From NCBI GenBank assembly GCA_900543305.1, contig UQQZ01000086.1:1-9723 (forward strand): a DNA stretch of 9,723 bases, read 5' to 3'. Position numbers and translations under genes: made by a program. Of this stretch, positions 1 to 5,124 are shown piece after piece (position 1 is the stretch's first letter; each line of letters starts with the position of its first letter). The DNA is from an uncultured Oscillospiraceae bacterium. Lineage in GTDB: Bacteria; Bacillota; Clostridia; Oscillospirales; Acutalibacteraceae. The notes below the pieces were generated by a model. That model was not told the DNA's origin, made no database searches, and saw nothing but the letters and a program-made list of their open reading frames with translations.

Positions 1-1
1 G

Positions 2-163
2 CCCACCGGACCTACCGGCGCTTCCGGGGCAACGGGAGCTACCGGCCCCTCTGGCCCCACCGGGCCTACCGGCGCTTCCGGAGCAACGGGAGCTACTGGG
101 CCCTCTGGTCCCACCGGACCTACCGGCGCTTCCGGGGCAACAGGAGCTACCGGGCCCACCGGG
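2..163 (+). repeat. Three tandem 54-nt collagen repeats
   Basis: Three consecutive 54-nt units (2-55, 56-109, 110-163) each encode 18 residues in the order PTG PTG ASG ATG ATG, ending in PSG in the first two and PTG in the third. They differ at only a few, mostly third-position, bases. Less regular PTG/ATG triplets continue to 235. The array probably extends left of the window. Near-identity at DNA level points to recent expansion, so copy number is likely to vary between strains or be collapsed in assemblies. Confidence 0.85.
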
Positions 164-703
164 CCTACCGGAGCCACAGGGGCTACCGGCCCCACTGGTC
201 CCACAGGACCCACCGGACCTACAGGACCCACTGGGCCTTCGGACTCCGACGTAGTAGCTGCCACCGACGGCACTTCCCAGACCACGGAAGCCGCCGTACT
301 GCGCAGTGCCAGTCAGACTTCTTCTGCGGCCACACCGGTATCCTTTGCATCCACGCCGGTATCCATCGGTACGTCCATGGATCACCAGCCCGGCTCTTCG
401 GAAATTACCATCAGCCGGCCCGGCGTGTACCAAGCGTCTTTCCACAGCACGGTCACCACGGACGCCGGTTCTTCCATTCCTGCCATCCTCACCATCAATT
501 TGACCCTGGACGGCACCACCATCCCCGGTGCCTCCGCCACCCACACCTTTGCCTCCTCTGCGGAGGTTTCCACTCTGTCCTTCTCGGTGCCCTTCCAGGT
601 GACTTCCACCCCGGCCATTTTGCAGGCGATCCCCTCTCAGACGGGATTCCCCTTTGTGAACTGCTCTTTGACCGTGGTCCGGCTGGGAGACGCCACCATA
701 TAA
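2..703 (+). CDS. Collagen-like Gly-X-Thr repeat surface/exosporium protein, 3' part
   Basis: The frame is open from the window edge and stops at TAA 701-703, so the N-terminus is missing. Codons 2-235 encode 26 uninterrupted collagen triplets of the P-T-G, A-T-G, A-S-G and P-S-G types, with Thr or Ser next to every Gly. A Ser/Thr/Ala-rich linker follows, then a C-terminal domain of about 110 residues (from about 377) with alternating hydrophobic strands, including ITISRPGVYQASF and a terminal SLTVVRLGD. This resembles the TNF/C1q-like trimerising tails of BclA-type proteins. In Bacillus and Clostridioides, such proteins form the hair-like spore exosporium layer and carry O-glycans on the collagen Thr residues. 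That role is inferred here from composition and from the glycosyltransferase next door. A non-spore surface collagen-like protein or a phage tail fibre are alternatives. The collagen-like class is certain; the location in the cell is not. Confidence 0.88.
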   Translation, partial: PTGPTGASGATGATGPSGPTGPTGASGATGATGPSGPTGPTGASGATGATGPTGPTGATGATGPTGPTGPTGPTGPTGPSDSDVVAATDGTSQTTEAAVLRSASQTSSAATPVSFASTPVSIGTSMDHQPGSSEITISRPGVYQASFHSTVTTDAGSSIPAILTINLTLDGTTIPGASATHTFASSAEVSTLSFSVPFQVTSTPAILQAIPSQTGFPFVNCSLTVVRLGDATI

Positions 704-717
704 CCCACACTTTTTTG

Positions 718-743
718 GGGGAGGGTCCTTCGGGGCCCTTTCC
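718..743 (+). other. Intergenic 11-bp hairpin with cUUCGg tetraloop
   Basis: Bases 718-728 pair with 733-743, with three G-U pairs, around the loop TTCG at 729-732 closed by C-G, the exceptionally stable UUCG class. It lies 15 nt after the collagen stop and 26 nt before the glycosyltransferase ribosome binding site. The T6 run (711-716) lies before the hairpin rather than after it, so this is not a canonical intrinsic terminator for the collagen gene. It may stabilise the 3' end of the collagen message, or be a weak or Rho-related attenuator. The fold is seen in the sequence; the function is inferred. Confidence 0.5.
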
Positions 744-780
744 GTACATTCGGCTCTCTGCCAGGAAATGGGGGACTTGT

Positions 781-1854
781 TTGATTACCATCAGCCTTTG
801 CATGATCGTCAAAAACGAAGAGGACACCTTGCCCCGGTGCCTGGAATCCGTCCAGGGACTGGTGGAGGAGATCGTGATCGTGGACACGGGCAGCACCGAC
901 CGCACTCGGGAAGTGGCTCTGGCCTATACCGACAAGCTGTATGAATTCCCCTGGCGGGATGACTTTTCCGCCGCCCGGAACGCCTCCTTCTCCCAGGCCA
1001 CCCAGCAATATTGCCTGTGGCTGGACGCCGATGACGTGATCGATCCGGAGGCTCGGGAAGGATTTCTGGAGCTGAAAGCCCTTTTGCCGCCTCAGACCGA
1101 CGTGGTGATGCTCCCCTATCACACAGCCTTCGACGAGCAGGGCAGGCCCTCTTTTACCTATTACCGGGAACGGCTGATCCGCAGACTTTCGGGACTTTCC
1201 TGGCGGGGAGCCGTGCACGAGGCCATTGCTCCCGTGGGAAACGTGGTGTACTGGGAAAAAGCCGCGATTTCCCATCGAAAAACCCGTGCCGGGGATCCGG
1301 ACCGAAACCTGCGGATTCTGGAGGGCCTTCTGGCCCAGGGGAAAGAGCTCTCTCCCCGGGAGCAGTTTTATTACGCCCGGGAGCTGGCCTCCCACGGACG
1401 GGATGAGGAAGCAGCTGAGCTTTGGGAAGAGTTTCTGGCCTCGGGAAAAGGCTGGGTGGAAAACGAGCTGGAAGCCTGCCGGGATTTAGCCCAGTGTTAC
1501 CAGCGCCAGGGGAAACCAGAAGAGGCCCTCGGTGCCCTGACCCGAAGCCTTCGGTATGGCCCGCCTCGGGCAGAGGTGTGCTGCGATCTGGGAGAATGGT
1601 TTTTCCAGCGGGGAGATTATCCCACGGCGGCCTTCTGGTACGAGACCGCTCTGACCCGTCCCCGAGAGGACCGGTCAGGGGCCTTTGTGTCTCCGGACTG
1701 TTACGGGTATATTCCCCTGCTGCAGCTGTGCGTCTGCCAGTACCGGATGGGAAACCGCCAGCTGGCCCGGGAGTACAACAGAATGGCCGGCATGCTCAAG
1801 CCTGACAGTCCCGCCTATCTCTACAACGAACGTTTTTTCAGGGAGGAGCTGTAG
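781..1854 (+). CDS. Family 2 glycosyltransferase with C-terminal TPR-like repeats
   Basis: This 357-residue cytoplasmic enzyme has a GT-A fold start (ISLCMIVKNEE at residues 4-14), the nucleotide-sugar loop VDTGSTDRT at 34-42, the DxD-type metal site LDADD at 81-85 and the WRGAVHEAI motif at 141-149. From about residue 195 there are helical, TPR-like segments (YYARELASHGRDEEAAELW, then AQCYQRQGKPEEAL). The architecture matches clostridial glycosyltransferases annotated for cell-envelope glycan or protein glycosylation. The TTG at 781 is chosen because GGGGGA (770-775) lies 5 nt upstream and the homology begins at MITISLCMIVKNEE. The upstream TTG at 715 would add 22 residues unlike the family. 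It lies 77 nt after the collagen-like gene on the same strand, and in C. difficile a glycosyltransferase gene (sgtA) neighbours bclA3. O-glycosylation of the collagen Thr residues is therefore a reasonable inference; donor and acceptor are not shown by the sequence. Confidence 0.88.
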   Translation: MITISLCMIVKNEEDTLPRCLESVQGLVEEIVIVDTGSTDRTREVALAYTDKLYEFPWRDDFSAARNASFSQATQQYCLWLDADDVIDPEAREGFLELKALLPPQTDVVMLPYHTAFDEQGRPSFTYYRERLIRRLSGLSWRGAVHEAIAPVGNVVYWEKAAISHRKTRAGDPDRNLRILEGLLAQGKELSPREQFYYARELASHGRDEEAAELWEEFLASGKGWVENELEACRDLAQCYQRQGKPEEALGALTRSLRYGPPRAEVCCDLGEWFFQRGDYPTAAFWYETALTRPREDRSGAFVSPDCYGYIPLLQLCVCQYRMGNRQLAREYNRMAGMLKPDSPAYLYNERFFREEL

Positions 1855-1891
1855 CACGCTTTCGAAACAGGCTTTTCTTTCCAGAAAAATG

Positions 1892-1922
1892 GGCTCGCCT
1901 GAAGGGGCGGGCCTTGTTTTTT
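1892..1922 (+). terminator. Intrinsic terminator after the glycosyltransferase gene
   Basis: GGCTCGCC (1892-1899) pairs with GGCGGGCC (1906-1913), an 8-bp stem with one G-U, followed by TTGTTTTTT. An A-run just upstream (1885-1889) can pair with the T tract. It lies about 40 nt after the TAG stop and closes the collagen-glycosyltransferase unit. Confidence 0.85.
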
Positions 1923-1942
1923 CTTCCCAAATGCGATAAGAT
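1914..1942 (+). promoter_or_regulatory. Possible sigma-A promoter for the Dabb-MATE unit
   Basis: TTGTTT (1914-1919) and TAAGAT (1937-1942) are spaced 17 nt apart and lie about 50 nt before the Dabb start. The -35 match is weak and coincides with the T tract of the preceding terminator. The support is mainly position: a terminator lies just upstream and a new gene begins just downstream. Confidence 0.35.
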
Positions 1943-1991
1943 AGAAATCGCGTGAAACCTGTCAATTCATTGGGAAGGAAGGTTGATTTTT

Positions 1992-2303
1992 ATGATCCAA
2001 CACATTGTCATGTTCAAATTCCTGGACTCCGCCCAGGGCAAGACCAAGGAGGAAAACCTCCGGAAAGCCAAAGCCCGCATGATGGCCCTCCGGGACCAGA
2101 TCCCTCAGATCCAGGGGATGGAAGTCTACTTCGGGGCGGAAGGCTCTGCTCCCAGCAATTATGATTACATTCTGGTATCCCAGTTCCGGAACATGGAGGA
2201 GCTGGACGTGTATCAGAAACATCCTGCCCATGTGGCATTCGGCCAGTTTGTCAAGGAACTTCGGGAACCCGACGGCCGGGTCTGCATCGACTACGAGCTA
2301 TGA
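1992..2303 (+). CDS. Dabb-family (stress-responsive A/B barrel) small protein
   Basis: This 103-residue protein has the Dabb opening MIQHIVMFKF, a central helix region (ENLRKAKARMMALRDQIPQI), the beta segment GMEVYFGAE, the strand YDYILVSQF and a closing helix with the YQKHPAHVAFGQFV motif. Length and motif order fit the Dabb domain, a ferredoxin-like dimeric barrel. Family members vary widely in function and many are uncharacterised, so no reaction is assigned. The ATG at 1992 is preferred, with GGAAGGAAGG at 1973-1982 nine bases upstream. The TTG at 1983 would begin directly after that site and leave no spacing. Its TGA overlaps the ATG of the MATE gene (ATGA at 2300-2303), indicating one transcript and translational coupling. 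A role in detoxification or stress beside an efflux pump is conjecture. Confidence 0.88.
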   Translation: MIQHIVMFKFLDSAQGKTKEENLRKAKARMMALRDQIPQIQGMEVYFGAEGSAPSNYDYILVSQFRNMEELDVYQKHPAHVAFGQFVKELREPDGRVCIDYEL

Positions 2304-3742
2304 GAGGGTCCGACCGCATCTCCTCTATGCTGGCTTCCCAGGAACTGCCTCACCTGGGAGCCACCCTGGCCTCGGTGCTGTTTTTGGCATGGCCGGCTAT
2401 TGTGGAGCAGATCATGCTCACTTTGGTCCAGTATGTGGACACGGCCATGGTGGGCTCCCTGGGCTCCAACGCCACCGCTGCGGTGGGTCTGACCTCCAGC
2501 ACCACCTGGCTCTTCAACGGTTTCTTCAACGCGGCCGCCGTGGGATTTTCCGTCCAGGTGGCCCAGCATCTGGGGGCCGGACGCCAGGAGGAAGCCAAAA
2601 AAGTCACCTGGCAGGCTCTGCAGTTTGTGGGGATCTTCGGGATCCTGATGGGCGCTGTGGCCTTTGGGTTGTCCTTCTATCTTCCCGCCATGCTGGGCGC
2701 CGATCCTGCCATCCGGCCTGACGCTTCTCTCTATTTCCGGATTATCGCCTGCGCCATGCCCTTCACTCTGGCCTCCAACATGTTCAGCGCCGTGATCCGC
2801 TGCGCCGGAGATACCCGCACCCCCATGATCCTCAACCTGATCATCAACGTGCTCAACGTGATTCTCAACACCCTGTTCATTTACGCTCCCCGCACCGTCT
2901 CTCTCTTCGGCAGGGAAGTCTTTGTGTGGGGCGCCGGTTGGGGCGTGGGTGGGGCAGCTTTTGCATCGGCCCTGTCCACGGCCTTTGTGGCCTGCATGTT
3001 CCTGGTGGTGCTCTTCCGGAAAAAATCCCCCATCCAGATCCGGCTGAGCCAGCGGTTTCCCTTTGAGCGCCGCTGCCTGTCCACCGCCTGGAAACTGGGA
3101 TTGCCTGTGGCCTTGGAACGTTCCACCCTGTGCGTGGCACAGATTGTCATCACCGCGGTGATCACCGGTATTGGCACCGTGGCTGTGGCAGCCAACCATC
3201 TGGCGGTGACCGCCGAGTCCATCAGCTATCTGCCCGCTTCCGGCGTTGCGGTGGCCGGCACCACCTTGGTGGGGCAAGCCATCGGTGCCGGCCGGAAAGA
3301 TCTGGCCCGGCGATTTGCCCGGATGGTCAGCTGGATGGGTGTGGTCATCATGACCTTCGGCGGGGCGGTGCTCTATTTCTTCGCCCCCCAGCTGATCCGG
3401 ATCTTCTCCACCGATCCCCAGGTCATCGATCTGGGCAGTCAGGTGCTGCGGATCGTGGCCTTCGCGGAACCCCTGTTTGGGGCTTCCATCGTGGCATCCG
3501 GTACCCTGCGGGGCGCCGGAGACTCCCGGGGTCCCTTTTTCATCAGCCTTGCCACCATGTGGGGAGTGCGAATCACCCTATCCCTGCTGCTGGCCGGCCG
3601 AATGGGACTCATTGGTGTGTGGCTGGCTATGGCCGCCGAACTCTGCGCCCGGGGTCTGATCTTTATGATCCGCCTGTACCGGGGCAAATGGATGCACATC
3701 GACCTGTTCCAAAACCCCAAGGAACCCGCAAAAAACTCGTAA
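2300..3742 (+). CDS. MATE-family multidrug/toxin efflux transporter
   Basis: This 480-residue integral membrane protein is of normal MATE length (about 450-480), with about 12 hydrophobic segments in two homologous halves. The first half holds the WPAIVEQIMLTLVQYVDTAMVGSLG opening and the RCAGDTRTPM loop. The second half repeats the pattern, with LGLPVALERS opening and the equivalent loop GTLRGAGDSRGP. These paired features are typical of MATE antiporters, which export cationic drugs or metabolites with Na+ or H+. The substrate cannot be read from sequence. The start is the ATG of the ATGA overlap with the Dabb gene. No strong ribosome binding site precedes it, consistent with translational coupling; an internal ATG at 2327 is a less likely alternative. 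No dedicated terminator follows, and the next promoter begins 7 nt after the stop, so read-through into the tRNA terminator is possible. Confidence 0.95.
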   Translation: MRGSDRISSMLASQELPHLGATLASVLFLAWPAIVEQIMLTLVQYVDTAMVGSLGSNATAAVGLTSSTTWLFNGFFNAAAVGFSVQVAQHLGAGRQEEAKKVTWQALQFVGIFGILMGAVAFGLSFYLPAMLGADPAIRPDASLYFRIIACAMPFTLASNMFSAVIRCAGDTRTPMILNLIINVLNVILNTLFIYAPRTVSLFGREVFVWGAGWGVGGAAFASALSTAFVACMFLVVLFRKKSPIQIRLSQRFPFERRCLSTAWKLGLPVALERSTLCVAQIVITAVITGIGTVAVAANHLAVTAESISYLPASGVAVAGTTLVGQAIGAGRKDLARRFARMVSWMGVVIMTFGGAVLYFFAPQLIRIFSTDPQVIDLGSQVLRIVAFAEPLFGASIVASGTLRGAGDSRGPFFISLATMWGVRITLSLLLAGRMGLIGVWLAMAAELCARGLIFMIRLYRGKWMHIDLFQNPKEPAKNS

Positions 3743-3748
3743 AAATGC

Positions 3749-3777
3749 TTTACAACCCAGTTTCCTTGTGCTAAAAT
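3749..3777 (+). promoter_or_regulatory. Near-consensus sigma-A promoter of the tRNA-Ala unit
   Basis: TTTACA (-35, 3749-3754) and TAAAAT (-10, 3772-3777) are separated by exactly 17 nt, with an extended -10 TGC at 3769-3771. The predicted start is around 3784, 28 nt before the tRNA. The -35 begins only 7 nt after the MATE stop codon. This strength is typical of stable-RNA promoters. Confidence 0.82.
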
Positions 3778-3780
3778 AGA

Positions 3781-3808
3781 TATGCTGTTTTCGGGAGAAA
3801 ACGGCATA
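3781..3808 (+). other. 5' leader hairpin of the pre-tRNA
   Basis: Bases 3781-3792 pair with 3797-3808, 12 bp with one T-G pair, around a GGGA (GNRA-type) tetraloop. The hairpin ends 3 nt before the mature tRNA 5' end. It has no T tract, so it is unlikely to be the MATE terminator. Because the predicted transcription start falls at about its third base, nearly all of the stem would be in the primary transcript, next to the RNase P cleavage site. Confidence 0.5.
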
Positions 3809-3811
3809 CAT

Positions 3812-3887
3812 GGGCCTGTAGCTCAGCTGGGAGAGCGTTCGGTTCGCATCCGAGAGGTCGAGAGTTCGAGTCTCTTCAGGTCCACCA
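3812..3887 (+). tRNA. tRNA-Ala, anticodon CGC (reads GCG)
   Basis: The full cloverleaf can be folded by eye over 76 nt. The acceptor stem is 3812-3818 with 3877-3883. The D arm is GCTC/GAGC (3821-3836). The anticodon stem TTCGG/CCGAG (3838-3842, 3850-3854) carries loop TTCGCAT with anticodon CGC at 3845-3847. The variable loop is 5 nt and the T arm has loop TTCGAGT. The discriminator A is at 3884 and an encoded CCA at 3885-3887. The third acceptor pair is G-T (3814 with 3881), equivalent to the G3-U70 alanine identity element, which independently supports Ala. CGC is a less common Ala anticodon than TGC or GGC and fits a G+C-rich genome using GCG codons. Confidence 0.97.
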
Positions 3888-3902
3888 GCAGCGTGACGCT
3901 GC
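3888..3902 (+). other. 3' trailer hairpin directly after tRNA CCA
   Basis: GCAGCG (3888-3893), loop TGA, CGCTGC (3897-3902) form a 6-bp stem that begins at the base after CCA. It may influence 3' processing by RNases. It is short and could be incidental. Confidence 0.4.
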
Positions 3903-3907
3903 ATCCA

Positions 3908-3947
3908 ATTCGCGAATCTCACTTTTGTGAGGTTCGCGAATTTTTTT
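3908..3947 (+). terminator. Strong intrinsic terminator of the tRNA unit
   Basis: Bases 3908-3922 pair without interruption with 3927-3941 (15 bp, one T-G) around a TTTT loop. The stem contains the TTCGCGAA core on both arms, and the T tract continues to 3947. It ends the tRNA transcript and possibly read-through from the MATE gene. Confidence 0.93.
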
Positions 3948-4030
3948 CCCGCGTTTTAGGCTGGTTCCATATTCGGCGCCTATTTTGGAAACCTGCATCC
4001 CTTAGGCTTTTCTTTTGGCCCCTCCTATAG

Positions 4031-4036
4031 TATAAT
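4031..4036 (+). promoter_or_regulatory. Consensus -10 box of the kinase-phosphorylase operon
   Basis: A perfect TATAAT lies within TATAGTATAATAC, giving a start near 4042-4044. No good -35 is seen at 17 nt; the best is TTTTCT at 4008-4013. The promoter may therefore depend on an activator, or be weak despite its -10. It follows the tRNA terminator and precedes the kinase ORF by about 125 nt. Confidence 0.55.
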
Positions 4037-4042
4037 ACAGAC

Positions 4043-4156
4043 AAAGTTGGCATCTCCCTTCCAGCGCCGGAACAAGGGAACCGGTTCCCGCCCTGGAGGC
4101 GGATTTCCCCAGGTTTAGGGGAGGCAAATCCAGAAAAAGTCCAGTTGAAGGAGGAG
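4043..4156 (+). promoter_or_regulatory. Structured 5' leader, candidate cis-regulatory RNA
   Basis: This is non-coding between the -10 box and the kinase ribosome binding site. Visible structures are a perfect 14-nt palindrome GGGAACCGGTTCCC (4076-4089); CCGCC/GGCGG (4088-4092, 4098-4102) with loop CTGGA; and a bulged stem GGATTTCCCC (4101-4110) with GGGG and AAATCC (4118-4121, 4126-4131). CCCTT (4056-4060) can pair with AAGGG (4074-4078). The surrounding CTCCCTTC (4054-4061) can alternatively pair, with one bulge, with the GAAGGAG of the ribosome binding site. Mutually exclusive pairings suggest a switch, but no known riboswitch class is recognised. The palindrome could instead be a DNA operator for a dimeric repressor. 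Confidence 0.45.
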
Positions 4157-4162
4157 TTCCAG

Positions 4163-5119
4163 ATGAACGAAACAATTTTGCAAATTCTTTCCCAGGCCCA
4201 GGAAAACTGGCAGCCCCCGGAAGTTCCCGACGACATCCCCCAGGGGGACATGCCCGGGGATAAGGTTTGGATCGGGCCCCAGTCCATCCAGAAGGCCCAG
4301 GTGGCTTTCCGAGCCATGCTGCCCATGCTCCGGGAAGCTCTGGAAGCCAATCCCCACCGGAAGGCTGTCATTTCGGTTTCCGGCGGCAGCGGCGTGGGTA
4401 AAACCTGTGTCTCTGCCCTGCTCACCTACTATCTCAACCAGTTGGGTGTGGGAGCCTTCACCCTGTCCGGAGATAACTATCCCCTTCGGTACCCCCAGCT
4501 CAACGATGCGGAACGGACGCGGATCTTCCGGCTGGCCGGCGTACGGGGCATGGTGGCCCAGGGAGTGTACAATCAGGAACACGCCGCCATCCTCAAGGAT
4601 CTGCAGCTGAAAGACTTGGACTGCGAACCCAAGGAATGTGAAACATACCCTTGGCTTTCCGCCTACCAGGCGGCTGGCCGGGAAGAGCTCTTCCAGTATC
4701 TGGGCACGGAGAAGGAGCAGGAATACGACAAGATTCAGGAGGTGCTCCGGCAGTTTAAGGAGGGTCAGGAGAAAATCTGGCTCAAGCGCATGGGCCGGGA
4801 TGACACCGCCCTGTGGTTTGAGGAAAAGGACTTCTCTCAGATCTCCTTGGTGGTGCTGGAATGGACCCACGGCAATTCCGGAAAATTCCAGGGGGTGGAT
4901 ATTCCCATCCTCCTGTCCAGCACCCCCGCTGAAACCCGGGAATACCGTCTCTCCCGGGGACGGGACGCCAACGCGGACACGGCCTTTATCACCATGGTTC
5001 TGGAGCTGGAACAGAAAAAACTGGAAGACCGGGCCGGCGCTGCCAAGGTGATCGTCTCCAAGTCCTGTGACCAACTGACCTATGAAGAGTACAAGCAGCA
5101 GATGGCTGCCAACAGGTGA
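4163..5119 (+). CDS. P-loop kinase of the uridine kinase/PRK-like superfamily, substrate unknown
   Basis: This 318-residue cytosolic protein has a Walker A motif GGSGVGKT at 74-81, after strand AVISVS. LSGDNYP at 101-107 sits where uridine kinase and APS kinase carry their substrate-binding Asp motif. A Walker-B-like strand LVVLEWTHG lies at 229-237, and an Arg-rich LID-like stretch YRLSRGRD at 261-268. About 65 N-terminal residues precede the core. These features mark a small-molecule kinase rather than an ABC or motor ATPase. Such proteins are often auto-annotated as adenylylsulfate or uridine kinase, but the central region (about 110-225) is not one I recognise. The ATG at 4163 has AAGGAGGAG at 4148-4156 at ideal spacing. 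It is first in an operon with the phosphorylase, whose ATG is 5 nt after this stop, so it may phosphorylate a sugar, polyol or acid released by that enzyme. D-glycerate kinase, a member of this fold superfamily, is one untested possibility. Confidence 0.85.
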   Translation: MNETILQILSQAQENWQPPEVPDDIPQGDMPGDKVWIGPQSIQKAQVAFRAMLPMLREALEANPHRKAVISVSGGSGVGKTCVSALLTYYLNQLGVGAFTLSGDNYPLRYPQLNDAERTRIFRLAGVRGMVAQGVYNQEHAAILKDLQLKDLDCEPKECETYPWLSAYQAAGREELFQYLGTEKEQEYDKIQEVLRQFKEGQEKIWLKRMGRDDTALWFEEKDFSQISLVVLEWTHGNSGKFQGVDIPILLSSTPAETREYRLSRGRDANADTAFITMVLELEQKKLEDRAGAAKVIVSKSCDQLTYEEYKQQMAANR

Positions 5120-5124
5120 TTGCC

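Noticed and set aside
1..235. Regular repeats considered as a CRISPR array
   Set aside because: The units are contiguous with no unique spacers and translate as perfect collagen triplets.
377..703. ATG at 377 as the start of a separate small protein
   Set aside because: The same frame is open upstream through the collagen repeats to the window edge, so this is an internal Met of the larger protein.
637..1395. Long minus-strand reading frame opposite the glycosyltransferase
   Set aside because: It lies antisense to a gene with clear GT2 motifs, and its translation has no recognisable domain; such frames are expected in G+C-rich sequence.
2291..3277. Long minus-strand reading frame (328 codons) opposite the MATE gene
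   Set aside because: It is rich in Gly, His and Gln with no domain, the shadow of hydrophobic codons on the other strand.
3782..4030. Plus-strand small ORF over the tRNA
   Set aside because: It translates the tRNA and its terminator; the RNA features explain the sequence.
4076..4131. Leader considered as a T-box or other known riboswitch
   Set aside because: No T-box consensus or other known riboswitch core is visible, so it is reported only as a candidate of unknown class.
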